Shown here piece after piece: positions 45,558 through 54,224 of a DNA stretch of 64,000 bases. The stretch's first letter is position 1. Every line of letters starts with the position of its first letter. Made by a program: the position numbers and the translations under genes. Where the stretch lies: positions 613,692-677,691 of the forward strand of contig JAMPCA010000001.1 of the NCBI GenBank assembly GCA_023666425.1. Direction: 5' to 3'. Under the pieces are notes generated by a model that saw only the letters and a program-made list of their open reading frames with translations, was not told the origin of the DNA and ran no database searches. The DNA comes from Muribaculaceae bacterium (GTDB lineage: Bacteria > Bacillota > Clostridia > Lachnospirales > Lachnospiraceae).

Positions 45558-45746
45558 ATGGCAAACAGAAGTACAAAAAAATCATTAGAGCGTTTTAAGT
45601 ATGAAGTTGCAGATGAGCTTGGAGTCCCGCTCAGCGACGGCTACAATGGAAATCTTACCGCCAGCCAGAACGGCTCCGTGGGCGGCTATATGGTAAAGAA
45701 GATGATCGAGGCACAGGAAAAGCAGATGACCAAAAACAAGTCATAG
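45558..45746 (+). CDS. Alpha/beta-type small acid-soluble spore protein
   Basis: A 62-residue spore DNA-binding protein. It shows the family's GPR protease site region (KYEVADELGV) and the second conserved motif GSVGGYMVKKMIEAQEKQM. Such proteins coat and protect spore DNA and are degraded at germination. AAAGGAGG precedes the ATG. A GCATA at 45508 resembles a sigma-G -35 box but no convincing -10 box follows at the right spacing. Together with GerW and the YlbJ-like protein it shows that the organism forms spores. Confidence 0.94.
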   Translation: MANRSTKKSLERFKYEVADELGVPLSDGYNGNLTASQNGSVGGYMVKKMIEAQEKQMTKNKS

Positions 45747-45772
45747 TCCGCCGCCTGAGAATGAAAAACAGG

Positions 45773-45803
45773 AAAACAGATCCCCCGGGGTCTGTTTTCT
45801 TAT
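45773..45803. terminator. Terminator between SASP and recG
   Basis: AAAACAGA (45773-45780) and TCTGTTTT (45791-45798) flank a CCCC/GGGG inner stem and end in T runs on both strands, so it can serve both convergent genes. Confidence 0.8.
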
Positions 45804-45819
45804 TCATTGTGTCCGGCTC

Positions 45820-47883
45820 CTACAGATTCATCTTCGCAAGCTGGTTTTCCATATACTTCTCCATCTGTCCGCGCAAAAGCTCATGCTCCCTGTTCGCAAG
45901 CGCAGGATCTTCCTCCAAAATACGTCCGGCCTCCTCCGATGCGGCCTGCAGCACAGCCGCATCCTGATAGATATCTGCAAGCTGAAAGAGCAGCTCCCCG
46001 CTCTGGCGAATGCCAAAGAAATCTCCCGCCCCGCGAAGCTTTAAGTCCTCGCTGGCGATGAAAAAGCCATCGTTCGAATGGTTTAAGATTTCCAGTCTTT
46101 TTTTAGCGGTCATGGCGTCACTGGTATTGACCATGATACAGTAGGACTGGGCGTCCCCTCTTCCCACCCTTCCCCTCAGCTGGTGAAGCTGGGCAAGGCC
46201 AAAGCGGTCTGCATTCTCAATCATCATAACGGTCGCGTTCGGCACGTTGACTCCCACCTCCACCACCGTGGTGGCCACAAGCACCTGGATCTCATTTCTG
46301 GAAAATTCCTCCATTACCCTTGTTTTCAGCTCATTTTTCATTTTTCCATGGAGTACGCCAAGCTGCACATGCGCAGGCAGAGCCTCTTTTAAACGTCTGA
46401 CGTAGTCCGTCACATTTTCCAGATCCAGATTTTCCGTCTCCTCCACCAGCGGGCAGATCACATAGGCCTGGTGTCCCTGACTTATCTGCTCCGCAATGAA
46501 CTCATATGCCCTGGGGCGGTAGGCTGTGTTCACCACACAGTTTTTGACAGGCAGACGCTTCGCCGGAACCTCGTCAATCACAGAGATATCCATATCCCCG
46601 TAGAGGATAATGGCAAGGGTGCGGGGAATCGGCGTGGCAGACATCACCAGAATGTGGGGATGCATCCCCTTCTCTGCAAATACCTCCCGCTGCCGCACGC
46701 CGAAGCGGTGCTGTTCGTCAGTGATGACAAGGGCAAGCCCGGAATATACCACCTTTTCCTGAATCAGGGCGTGGGTGCCAATCACCATGGCATTCGGGTA
46801 GAGCGCCAGACGCTCATAGGCCATGCGCTTCTGCTTCGCGGTCATGGCTCCCGTCAGAAGTACGATGGGATAATCAAGGCCAAAGCTCTCACACATGCTC
46901 TGATAGGACTCATAGTGCTGTCTTGCCAGCACCTCCGTGGGTGCCATAATTGCGGACTGGTAGCCATTGTGCGCCGTCCACGCCATCGCAAGAAAAGCAA
47001 TCACGGTCTTGCCGGAACCCACATCCCCCTGGATCAGACGCTCCATGGCAAACTCTCCCGCCATATTCTCCTGAAGTTCTGCAAGCGTCCGCCTCTGTGC
47101 ATTCGTCAGGGCGTAGGGAAGCTTTTGGATCAGCCCCTCCACAAATTCCGGCTCCCGGTATACAAAGCTGTTTTCCTCCCGCTTTCTGCGCTCCTTCTGG
47201 TAACGCATCCCCATGATAAACAGAAAAAATTCGTCAAATACCAGCCGTTTTCTCGCTTCGGTCAGGCTCTCCATGGAATCCGGGAAATGGATCTGTTTGA
47301 TGGCATAGTTGTACTCGCTAAGCCCCCGTCCTGCACGGACGGAAACGGGGAGGTAATCCGAAAAAAGCTCCTCATCATCCAGCACCGTGCGCAGCGCCTT
47401 TATCATTAGATTGTTGGTAACACCGACGGTGATGCTGTACACGGGCAGATACCTCTCCTCCATGCCCTGATATACCTCCGGGGTGTAGACCGCCGGCTGC
47501 TCCATCACATACCTGCCCTCTTTTACCACTACTTTTCCGTAAAATATGTAATACTGCCCTGCCTTCAACTGATTTTTGATATAGGGCATCCGGTACCAGA
47601 CCAGCTGGATCTTATGTCCGCTGTCCCCGATCGTCAGAAGCGTCACCTGCATCCTTTTTCCGCTTCTGACCACGGGCGTACCTGTAACACGCGCTGCAAT
47701 GGCGTGGCGCCGCTCGGACAGCTCTGTAATCTCATTGATTGCCTCCACGGGCGGGTACTGTACATAGTTCCGGGGAAAATGAAGGAGTATATCCCCTACG
47801 GTATATACTCCCATTTTCGCCAATGCACCTGCCGTCTTCCCGCCAATCCCCCGTATCCCGGTGACTGCTGAATCTCGATTCAT
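45820..47883 (-). CDS. recG: ATP-dependent DNA helicase RecG
   Basis: RecG remodels stalled replication forks and recombination intermediates. The 687-residue protein has the N-terminal wedge/OB-fold region (about 1-150), Walker A GDVGSGKTV, motif Ia MAPTEVLARQHYE, motif II DEQHRFGV, motif III SATPIPRTLA, and the C-terminal helicase half with VATTVVEVGVNVPNA and HQLRGRVGRG. It follows fakA by 19 bases and ends at a terminator shared with the convergent SASP gene. Confidence 0.97.
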   Translation of the reverse strand: MNRDSAVTGIRGIGGKTAGALAKMGVYTVGDILLHFPRNYVQYPPVEAINEITELSERRHAIAARVTGTPVVRSGKRMQVTLLTIGDSGHKIQLVWYRMPYIKNQLKAGQYYIFYGKVVVKEGRYVMEQPAVYTPEVYQGMEERYLPVYSITVGVTNNLMIKALRTVLDDEELFSDYLPVSVRAGRGLSEYNYAIKQIHFPDSMESLTEARKRLVFDEFFLFIMGMRYQKERRKREENSFVYREPEFVEGLIQKLPYALTNAQRRTLAELQENMAGEFAMERLIQGDVGSGKTVIAFLAMAWTAHNGYQSAIMAPTEVLARQHYESYQSMCESFGLDYPIVLLTGAMTAKQKRMAYERLALYPNAMVIGTHALIQEKVVYSGLALVITDEQHRFGVRQREVFAEKGMHPHILVMSATPIPRTLAIILYGDMDISVIDEVPAKRLPVKNCVVNTAYRPRAYEFIAEQISQGHQAYVICPLVEETENLDLENVTDYVRRLKEALPAHVQLGVLHGKMKNELKTRVMEEFSRNEIQVLVATTVVEVGVNVPNATVMMIENADRFGLAQLHQLRGRVGRGDAQSYCIMVNTSDAMTAKKRLEILNHSNDGFFIASEDLKLRGAGDFFGIRQSGELLFQLADIYQDAAVLQAASEEAGRILEEDPALANREHELLRGQMEKYMENQLAKMNL

Positions 47884-47902
47884 TTCTCTGCATTCTCCTG
47901 TA

Positions 47903-49573
47903 TTATTCCACTGAAATCACATAGTAGTAAATCGGCTGGCCGCCACTGTTGATTTCAACCTCTACATCGGGGTACTTTCCGCCGATATCCGCCGCCAGCT
48001 CCTGCACCTCCTCCTCGGAGGCCTCTTCGCCATAGTAGATGCTGACAATGGCCGCTTCCCCATCCATCATCTGCTCCACCATCTCCAGCGCCACAGCCTT
48101 TCTGTCCTTTCCGACCGAGAGAATCGTCTTGTCACCGATGCCCATATAATCGTCCTGCTTAATCTGCTTGCCGTCGATCTCCGTATCCCGCACTGCATAG
48201 GTCACCTGCCCGGTCTTTACATGCGCAATCTCTGTGAGCATTGCCTCCTTATTCTCCTCCACGGTATAATCCGGGATAAAATTCACCACAGCCGTGATCC
48301 CCTGCGGAATCGTCTGGGTGGGAATGACAATTACATCCCTGTCCTCCGCCAGCGAAGCTGCCTGATTCGCCGCCAGCACAATATTTTTGTTGTTGGGCAG
48401 AATAAAGATATGCTTTGCATTCACCTGCTCCACAGCCTTTAATATATCCTCGGTACTGGGGTTCATCGTCTGTCCTCCCTCGATGATATAGTCCACGCCC
48501 AGCCCCCGGAAAATCTCATTGATGCCCTCTCCCACAGACACGGAGATAAAGCCGTATTCTTTCTCCGGCGCAGATGCCGCCGTCTCCTTTGCCTCCTCCT
48601 TCTGCCGGGCCGCGATCTTCTCCGCGTCTTTGATCAATTTCTCCTGATGCTCCTCACGCATATTATCAATCTTAATCCTGCTCAGAGAACCGTGGGTCAG
48701 CGCCCTCTGAATCGCAAGACCCGGATCGTTGGTATGTACGTGAGTCTTTACGATCTCATCGTCCGCTACCACTACGATCGAATCTCCGATGGATTCCAGA
48801 TATGCCTTGTATTCCCGCTCCTCCTTGTCGGAAAGGGGACAGTTTAAAACGATAATGAACTCGGTACAATAACCGAAGCGGATCTCCTCCTGCGTCTGGG
48901 AGGTAATCTTGATCACAGAGCCCGTGGGAGCTCCCTCGATCTCATAATCGATCTCCTTGCCGGTCAGCGCATCATAACAGCCTTTTAGCACCTGCACAAG
49001 CCCCTGCCCGCCGGAGTCCACGACTCCCGCCTGCTTTAACACCGGAAGCAGCTCCGGAGTCTGGCTTAAGACATACTCTGCGTGCTTATTGATCTCCCCG
49101 CAGAAGTACACCAGATCCTCTGTCTCGTCGCAAAGCTCAAGCGCCTTTTCCGCCAGCCCCCTGGCAACTGTGAGAATCGTCCCCTCCTTTGGTTTCATAA
49201 CAGCCTTATACGCTGTCTCCACCGCCTTCTGGAGCGCATCCGTAAGAATCGGAACGTCTAACTCCTGGTACTCCGCAATCACCTTGCAAAAGCCCCTGAA
49301 AAGCTGGGATAAAATAACGCCGGAATTACCTCTCGCCCCGCGCAGGGAGCCGGATGAGATGGCCTTGGAGAGTGCCGCCATATCCGGATTCTTAAGGCTC
49401 TTGACCTCCCGCGCCGCCGACAGAATCGTCATCGACATATTGGTTCCTGTATCGCCGTCGGGCACCGGGAACACGTTCAGCTCATTGATCCATTCTTTCT
49501 TTGCATCCAAATTCTTTGCGCCGGCGAGAAACATCTTTGCCACGCGCTCTGCATTTATACTTGTGATCTCCAA
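47903..49573 (-). CDS. fakA: Fatty acid kinase FakA (DAK2 domain protein, YloV)
   Basis: FakA phosphorylates fatty acids held by DegV/FakB proteins, feeding exogenous or recycled acyl chains to phospholipid synthesis. The 556-residue protein has an N-terminal DhaL-like kinase domain with FPVPDGDTGTNMSMTI and SLRGARGNSGVILSQLFRGF, a middle domain, and a C-terminal DegV-like domain. The start is TTG at 49573, giving MEITSINAERVAKMF, with GGGAGG eight bases upstream; no ATG is placed as well. It lies 13 bases after the asp23-like gene. A DegV partner is encoded at 3698-4585. Confidence 0.93.
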   Translation of the reverse strand: MEITSINAERVAKMFLAGAKNLDAKKEWINELNVFPVPDGDTGTNMSMTILSAAREVKSLKNPDMAALSKAISSGSLRGARGNSGVILSQLFRGFCKVIAEYQELDVPILTDALQKAVETAYKAVMKPKEGTILTVARGLAEKALELCDETEDLVYFCGEINKHAEYVLSQTPELLPVLKQAGVVDSGGQGLVQVLKGCYDALTGKEIDYEIEGAPTGSVIKITSQTQEEIRFGYCTEFIIVLNCPLSDKEEREYKAYLESIGDSIVVVADDEIVKTHVHTNDPGLAIQRALTHGSLSRIKIDNMREEHQEKLIKDAEKIAARQKEEAKETAASAPEKEYGFISVSVGEGINEIFRGLGVDYIIEGGQTMNPSTEDILKAVEQVNAKHIFILPNNKNIVLAANQAASLAEDRDVIVIPTQTIPQGITAVVNFIPDYTVEENKEAMLTEIAHVKTGQVTYAVRDTEIDGKQIKQDDYMGIGDKTILSVGKDRKAVALEMVEQMMDGEAAIVSIYYGEEASEEEVQELAADIGGKYPDVEVEINSGGQPIYYYVISVE

Positions 49574-49586
49574 CTTTCTTTCCTCC

Positions 49587-49946
49587 CTAATCAATTACGC
49601 GAACGCCTTCGACGTAAATATTGATTCTCCGGATCGTCATACCGGTAAAGCTCTCCACCTCATACTTCACGGTCGAAATCAGGTTATCGGAAACCGTGCG
49701 GATGCTTACACCATAGGCGATAATTACATGAAAATCAATGGAAATCTGATTGTCATTCTCCACTGTCACACTGATTCCGTGGGTGAGATAATCCCGCTTA
49801 AGCAGCTTGACAAGGCCGTCCTTCATATTCACAGCCGCCATTCCCACAATGCCAAAGCAGCCGACTGCGACAGAACCCGCATAGGTGGCAATGACGTCTT
49901 CACCGATCAGAATCCTGCCATACTGGGTATCCATCTGTCCCTTCAT
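49587..49946 (-). CDS. Asp23/Gls24 family protein (YloU)
   Basis: A 119-residue Asp23-family envelope stress protein, usually next to fakA in Firmicutes. Characteristic segments are GRILIGEDVIATYAGSVAV, FGIVGMAAVNMKDGLVKLL and ISIDFHVIIAYGVSIRTVSDNL. GGGAGG precedes the ATG. It heads the unit with fakA and recG and is divergent from rpmB. Confidence 0.94.
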   Translation of the reverse strand: MKGQMDTQYGRILIGEDVIATYAGSVAVGCFGIVGMAAVNMKDGLVKLLKRDYLTHGISVTVENDNQISIDFHVIIAYGVSIRTVSDNLISTVKYEVESFTGMTIRRINIYVEGVRVID

Positions 49947-49983
49947 ATTCTCTACCTCCCGAAACTACATATACTATTTATAC

Positions 49984-50012
49984 ATTATAACCATTTCCCG
50001 GAAAAAAGTAAA
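49984..50012 (-). promoter_or_regulatory. Promoter of asp23-like/fakA/recG
   Basis: TTTACT (50012-50007), 17 bases, TATAAT (49989-49984) on the minus strand; divergent from the rpmB promoter. Confidence 0.65.
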
Positions 50013-50029
50013 TAAAATATATTTTTTTC

Positions 50030-50058
50030 TTGCATTCATGTATCGAATCTGATAGAAT
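50030..50058 (+). promoter_or_regulatory. Promoter of rpmB
   Basis: TTGCAT (50030-50035), 17 bases, TAGAAT (50053-50058). Confidence 0.75.
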
Positions 50059-50115
50059 ACATTTGTTGTGAGTTTGAACGAGTCAAACCAGTGGAATGCG
50101 AGGAGGTGTGAAAGC

Positions 50116-50301
50116 ATGGCAAAATGTGCAATTTGTGACAAGGGCGTGCATTACGGCAACAATGTAAGCCATTCTCACCGGAGATCAAATAGAATCTGGA
50201 AATCAAACATTAAGCGTGTCAGCTGCAAGGTCAATGGAGTTTCCAAGAAGCTGTATGTTTGTACTTCCTGCCTGAAATCCGGCAAGGTTGAGAGAGCTTA
50301 G
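50116..50301 (+). CDS. rpmB: 50S ribosomal protein L28, zinc-binding form
   Basis: A 61-residue L28, MAKCAICDKGVHYGNNVSHSH. The two CxxC pairs, CAIC near the N-terminus and CTSC near the C-terminus, make a zinc ribbon (C+ form). AGGAGGT precedes the ATG at 50116; an upstream in-frame ATG is a less likely start. Monocistronic with promoter and terminator, and in the usual Firmicutes position opposite the asp23-fakA genes. Confidence 0.96.
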   Translation: MAKCAICDKGVHYGNNVSHSHRRSNRIWKSNIKRVSCKVNGVSKKLYVCTSCLKSGKVERA

Positions 50302-50312
50302 CCAAAAGCCAG

Positions 50313-50340
50313 CCGTCGCGTATGCGGCGGTTTTTTATTT
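50313..50340 (+). terminator. Intrinsic terminator of rpmB
   Basis: CCGTCGC, loop GTAT, GCGGCGG, followed by TTTTTTATTT. Confidence 0.9.
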
Positions 50341-50410
50341 CCACAAACGACGAATAAAACAGCCATGTCTGCATGGTTTTCTCTTGTGCGGACAGTACAT
50401 ATTGCTGCTT

Positions 50411-50554
50411 TCACCTGCAGGAGGAAAACAGCAGATAGCTCAAAAGCAGCGCCCCGGCAATCAGCAGAATCCCGATCAGCCCGCCATCCACAATGTACAT
50501 GACCAGCATTCCCATTCCAAACCAAAATAATGTATATCCCCAGACCCGCTTCAT
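50411..50554 (-). CDS. 47-residue membrane protein, function unknown
   Basis: The short reading frame encodes a protein beginning MKRVWGYTLFWFGMGMLVM and ending LLSYLLFSSCR, with two closely spaced hydrophobic helices (about 6-20 and 24-43) and a few charged residues at the start. GGTGG lies five bases before the ATG. Similar tiny membrane proteins are found in clostridial genomes without known role. It stands alone between terminators, on the strand opposite rpmB. A longer overlapping frame on the same strand has no protein-like composition. Confidence 0.65.
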   Translation of the reverse strand: MKRVWGYTLFWFGMGMLVMYIVDGGLIGILLIAGALLLSYLLFSSCR

Positions 50555-50563
50555 GTTTCCACC

Positions 50564-50598
50564 AAAAAAGCATATATTACTACTAATATATGCTTTTT
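50564..50598 (-). terminator. Intrinsic terminator after gerW
   Basis: AAAAAGCATATATTA (50565-50579) and TAATATATGCTTTTT (50584-50598) are perfectly complementary around four bases, a 15-bp stem with a T run on either strand. In the minus direction it ends the gerW unit. Confidence 0.88.
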
Positions 50599-50611
50599 CG
50601 CTGTTATTATC

Positions 50612-51013
50612 CTATTTTTCCTCGTCTCTGCTCCCTGACTCCTCCGGGATATCCTCAAAGCCAGGCTCCTCGTCCCCCTTCCTGCCGGAGGTGAACTTGT
50701 TGACGATATCCGGCACCATATCGAGAATCTTCGTCATGCCGTCCTGATTTTTTACATTGACAAGCTTTGTCGTGCCGTTTTGAATCACAAGCACCGCGCT
50801 GGGATTGATCTTGCCGCCCATGCCTCCTGCCCCATTATTTTTCTTCTCCTGCGCAAAAGCCCCTGCCGCCACGCCGAAGGCCACATCCACCAGCGGGAGA
50901 ATGATCGTGTCCCCGATATGCACGGCATCGCCGACCACTGTTTTTGTAGTGATGAAGCTGTCCATCCCCTTAAACAGTGATTCCACCGTATTGTTAAAAC
51001 TATTGTCTGCCAT
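50612..51013 (-). CDS. gerW: GerW family sporulation protein (YtfJ)
   Basis: A 133-residue spore protein; in Bacillus it is needed for normal germination. Typical segments are VGDAVHIGDTIILPLVDVAFG, GAGGMGGKINPSAVLVI and GTTKLVNVKNQD, with an acidic tail. It lies 15 bases after the DUF2953 gene, a standard pairing in sporulating Firmicutes. Confidence 0.93.
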   Translation of the reverse strand: MADNSFNNTVESLFKGMDSFITTKTVVGDAVHIGDTIILPLVDVAFGVAAGAFAQEKKNNGAGGMGGKINPSAVLVIQNGTTKLVNVKNQDGMTKILDMVPDIVNKFTSGRKGDEEPGFEDIPEESGSRDEEK

Positions 51014-51028
51014 CTCATACCTCCAATT

Positions 51029-51934
51029 CTATGCATCGTTTTTAAGTTTTTTATATAGATCCCTGCAATCCTTATTCCTGAGTACAGAGATTCCGGTTCC
51101 CAGTATCTGATAGAAAAAAATCCGCCCCCGCAAATCGAAATCCGCCTCCGCATAAAAGCTCTCAGCCGTAAAATCCGGCGTAATCTGCCAGCGGTTTTTA
51201 TAGCCGACGGGGAACATTGCAAGTACCCCCAGAATCTCTCCGGTCGTATCCGGCGAACCCGCAGAGTATATCAGCTTTAGCATAAACTTTTTAGGTACTA
51301 ATTTTTTTAATAATCGAAACAGCTTTCCCACAAGAAAGGAAACCGCCGCCTGGTTTTGGTCGTCCTGCACAAGCGCCTTAATCCTTGCAAACGACGCCGG
51401 GAGCCTTTTTGCAATGTCCCGTATCCGCCTGCAAATATCCAGAAATCTCTGCCAGAGCTCTCTTAGCCTGTCCGTGACGCGCCCCAAAAGAGACTTCCTC
51501 CTGCCGTCCGGCGCGCTGCCGGCAGCATCCACTTCCATCGCCACCATACTGGCGTCCTCTGCGGTCTCCGCTATCGTCTCCTCCACATTCCCGTCTACAA
51601 TATCCTCCGCGGTTTTCGCTGCCGCTTCTTTCGCATTCTCCTCTATAGTCTCCTCAAAATCCCATGTATTATCCGCTTTTGCCAGATTTTTCTTGATTCC
51701 AAAAAGCCGGAGATACAACCGGTTATCCTCCGGGAGCTGGTCAAATGCAAAAATGAACAGCTTAAACAGCCAGTCTGCCCGGATCCGGATACGAAGCGTT
51801 TGTTCGTGAAAACTTCCCCGGATACGGTAACGCACCGGGACAAACAGTACCAAAAGCAGAAGGCAGACCAAAAGTCCCAGAACCGCCAGCAGAATCATTC
51901 CAATCACCTTAAGGATCAGGAGTACAATCGTCAT
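51029..51934 (-). CDS. DUF2953 domain-containing protein
   Basis: A 301-residue protein with an N-terminal membrane helix (5-31) and a mostly polar body. The C-terminal part (LIYSAGSPDTTGEILGVLAMF, ITPDFTAESFYAEADFDLRGR) is the DUF2953 signature found next to gerW/ytfJ. Between them is a low-complexity acidic and alanine-rich insert around 95-140. Function unknown, but the position suggests a sporulation-related role. Its start overlaps the preceding stop by four bases. Confidence 0.88.
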   Translation of the reverse strand: MTIVLLILKVIGMILLAVLGLLVCLLLLVLFVPVRYRIRGSFHEQTLRIRIRADWLFKLFIFAFDQLPEDNRLYLRLFGIKKNLAKADNTWDFEETIEENAKEAAAKTAEDIVDGNVEETIAETAEDASMVAMEVDAAGSAPDGRRKSLLGRVTDRLRELWQRFLDICRRIRDIAKRLPASFARIKALVQDDQNQAAVSFLVGKLFRLLKKLVPKKFMLKLIYSAGSPDTTGEILGVLAMFPVGYKNRWQITPDFTAESFYAEADFDLRGRIFFYQILGTGISVLRNKDCRDLYKKLKNDA

Positions 51935-52257
51935 AGCCGCCTCCTCCGTTCCTCCCTAAGATAACTCCAGACATCCACTCCCCCCGTATTCTGATATGTC
52001 TCATCAATGATATCCCGCACCAGCGCAAGGGCGTCGTCATAGCCCTTCGCCATGCCAATCACCTTTACTTCCCGCTTCGGATACCCCCTCTGCATCAAAT
52101 TCCATGCAGGAATGATATCCAAAAGATTGTCCGGGTTCGATGCAAAGGCAATCAGATACACCCGTACCGTGCCTGCATTGTGGTCGATCCGCCACTTTAT
52201 TCGATTCGCCTTATCCCCAATGGATTCGCTCACATAAAGATCTCTGAACCACTTCAT
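51931..52257 (-). CDS. Conserved-looking 108-residue protein, function unknown
   Basis: The product begins MKWFRDLYVSESIGDKANRIKW and ends in an arginine-rich tail. It contains VRVYLIAFASNPDNLLDIIPAWNL, a segment of strands and helices, and VIGMAKGYDDALALVRDII. No signal peptide or membrane helix is present, and I do not recognise a family. ATG 52257 is preferred to a GTG at 52296 that would overlap the Nudix gene; neither has a strong ribosome binding site. It is translationally coupled to the DUF2953 gene (ATGA). Confidence 0.75.
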   Translation of the reverse strand: MKWFRDLYVSESIGDKANRIKWRIDHNAGTVRVYLIAFASNPDNLLDIIPAWNLMQRGYPKREVKVIGMAKGYDDALALVRDIIDETYQNTGGVDVWSYLREERRRRL

Positions 52258-52271
52258 AAACTGTCCCACAG

Positions 52272-52724
52272 CTAATAATATTTCCGGTTTCCCCACAAAT
52301 TGCTCTTTTTCAGATCCAGATATGCATTATATCCCTTCTCTAAAATCTGCTTCTCATTGGCGAACCGCAACAGATGATACGCTTCATGGTATTTGTAAAA
52401 GCCTGAATCTACAAAATACTCCTCCCTCTGCGGCTTGCTGTAATAGCTCTCCCCCATCATCAGATACCAGTGAACCTCCTTCTCCACGGTATCCTCCGGC
52501 ACGGTAAAGGAATACCGGCTCTTGCCGATATACCGGATAATTGTCGCGTTCGCACCGCTCTCCTCTTTCACCTCACGGATGGCAGTCTCCTTGTACTCCT
52601 CGCCATCCTCCACCGTCCCTTTCGGGAGAACCCAGCCTTCATAGCGATTCTTAAAATTCTTATATAAGAGTAATATCTTCCCGCGAAAAACCACTACACC
52701 GCCACAGCTTGTTGCCTCAATCAT
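52272..52724 (-). CDS. Nudix hydrolase
   Basis: A 150-residue Nudix family pyrophosphohydrolase. The Nudix box is complete: GTVEDGEEYKETAIREVKEESG minus a few edge residues fits GX5EX7REUXEEXGU, near residue 36-58. VVVFRGKILLLYKNFKNRYEGWVLPKG precedes it in pieces typical of Ap4A or mRNA-cap-like Nudix enzymes, but the substrate cannot be assigned. ATG 52724 is used, with AAAGGGG five bases away; a TTG start six bases earlier is less likely. It is followed 14 bases later by the 108-residue gene. Confidence 0.9.
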   Translation of the reverse strand: MIEATSCGGVVVFRGKILLLYKNFKNRYEGWVLPKGTVEDGEEYKETAIREVKEESGANATIIRYIGKSRYSFTVPEDTVEKEVHWYLMMGESYYSKPQREEYFVDSGFYKYHEAYHLLRFANEKQILEKGYNAYLDLKKSNLWGNRKYY

Positions 52725-52802
52725 ATGCAACCCCTTTCTGTGGATACACCCATATATGTCTAAAAATGGGTCGTTTTCTGCATTTAAAAAGAGTATAGCA
52801 TT

Positions 52803-54224
52803 TTATCGGTTAAAATACAAGTCAAACACCCGCTTTGCCACGGGAACCGCATATGTGCTGCCTCCGCCGCTGTCCTCAAGCACCACGGCGACGACGATAT
52901 CTTCATAGCCCTTCTTCGATGCGCCTCCCACAAACCATGCGTTGGTCTGGTCAGAGGTGTCGGAGACCTGCGCCGTTCCCGTCTTGCCGTAGGCCTTGTA
53001 GGACTGGCCGTCAAGGCTGCCCGCCGTCCCATCCGTGACTACCGCGCGCATATAGGACTTTAAAAGCTTCGCCTCCTCTGCGGACAGCAGAGCGCCATAC
53101 TCCCCCGGTTTATTTTCCTCCACCCGCGTACCGTCTGCATTCTCCGTGTGGTCGATCAGGTAAGGAGCCATAAGAATGCCATCGTTGTCAATCGCGGAGA
53201 CTACCAGCGCCATATGAAGGGGGGACACCATGGTCTTTCCCTGCCCGATGGCAGTCTCCATGTACATCGCCGCGCTGTCTGTCTCCGAGAGGCCAAAGCT
53301 GCTTTTGCCGGACTCAAAGGCAATGGGAAGACTTGTATTAAAGAGCAGATCTGTACACAGCCCGTTAAACTTCCCTGCATCGAGCGTCAGCGAAAGATTT
53401 GCATAGGAGGCATTGCAGGAATTGGCAAAGGAGCTTTTTAAATCCTCTGCACCGTGCCGGGTATTCGAAGCACAGTGAATGGTCTGTCCCTGTGAGGTAA
53501 ACTCACCCTCACAGTCAAAATGGTAATCCTTGTAATCCCCGGGATTTTCCCTGTAATACTCCAGCGTAGTAAAAATTTTAAATACCGAGCCCGGCGCATA
53601 CTTTCCCTGCGTCGCCCGGTTATAGAGCACCGTGCTCCCCTCCGCCGTAATACTCTCCCAGTCCGCCGCCACCGTGTTCGGGTCATAGTCCGGCCTGGAT
53701 ACCATCGCCAGAATCCGCCCGGTCTTCGGCTCCATGACAAGCACTGCGCCGTCAGAGCTTCCAAGAGCCTCGTAGGCTCTCTGCTGGATCTGCGCATCCA
53801 GCGTGGTCACTACGGTATCGCCCATGCTCTTTTCCCCTTTCAGATCGCCCACAATCTGATTCAGAATAAATTCATGGGAGCGGAGCAGGGAAAAATTTGC
53901 CTGATTCTCAATACCCGCCTTGCCGTTGACCGCATAGCCCACTGCATGGGCGAACACACGTCCATAGGGGTACTCCCTCGTCTCCTCCCCCTCACCGTTC
54001 ACTTTTGTCGTGGCCAGCAGCTCATTGTCCGCCGAGAGGATATCCCCCCTCACCACCCGTTCGGAGAAAAGATCCTGCAGGGAATTGTAAGGACTGTTGA
54101 TGAACTCCTCGCTCCGGAACACCTGAAAATACACAAAGTAGCCCATCATTCCAAGAAACAGTCCCAAAAACAGATAAATGACTACAAGAAATTCACGGTT
54201 TCCCGGGTGCTTCTCTTTTTTCAC
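52803..54224 (-). CDS. Class B penicillin-binding protein (PbpA/FtsI-like transpeptidase)
   Basis: A 473-residue transpeptidase that cross-links peptidoglycan. It has one N-terminal membrane helix (12-33), a short linker domain, and the transpeptidase domain with the active-site serine S213 and K216 (PGSVFK), S269-C-N271, and KTG in YGKTGTAQ near 418. It is short for a class B PBP, lacking much of the N-terminal pedestal, and resembles actinobacterial-type PbpA. Its start lies inside the end of the ftsW-like gene (32-base overlap), so the two surely act as a polymerase-transpeptidase pair. Confidence 0.94.
   Translation of the reverse strand: MKKEKHPGNREFLVVIYLFLGLFLGMMGYFVYFQVFRSEEFINSPYNSLQDLFSERVVRGDILSADNELLATTKVNGEGEETREYPYGRVFAHAVGYAVNGKAGIENQANFSLLRSHEFILNQIVGDLKGEKSMGDTVVTTLDAQIQQRAYEALGSSDGAVLVMEPKTGRILAMVSRPDYDPNTVAADWESITAEGSTVLYNRATQGKYAPGSVFKIFTTLEYYRENPGDYKDYHFDCEGEFTSQGQTIHCASNTRHGAEDLKSSFANSCNASYANLSLTLDAGKFNGLCTDLLFNTSLPIAFESGKSSFGLSETDSAAMYMETAIGQGKTMVSPLHMALVVSAIDNDGILMAPYLIDHTENADGTRVEENKPGEYGALLSAEEAKLLKSYMRAVVTDGTAGSLDGQSYKAYGKTGTAQVSDTSDQTNAWFVGGASKKGYEDIVVAVVLEDSGGGSTYAVPVAKRVFDLYFNR

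Noticed and set aside
46471-47409. A 312-codon plus-strand open frame within recG
   Set aside because: It lies wholly antisense to recG, has no ribosome binding site, and reads as low-complexity histidine, arginine and glycine-rich sequence typical of antisense shadows.
49089-50015. A 308-codon plus-strand open frame across fakA and the asp23-like gene
   Set aside because: Antisense to two clear genes and without a start signal; no recognisable domain.
50298-50573. A 91-codon minus-strand frame
   Set aside because: It overlaps the rpmB terminator, has tryptophan, cysteine and arginine-rich composition, and competes with the membrane-protein frame at 50411-50554, which has a better start and composition.
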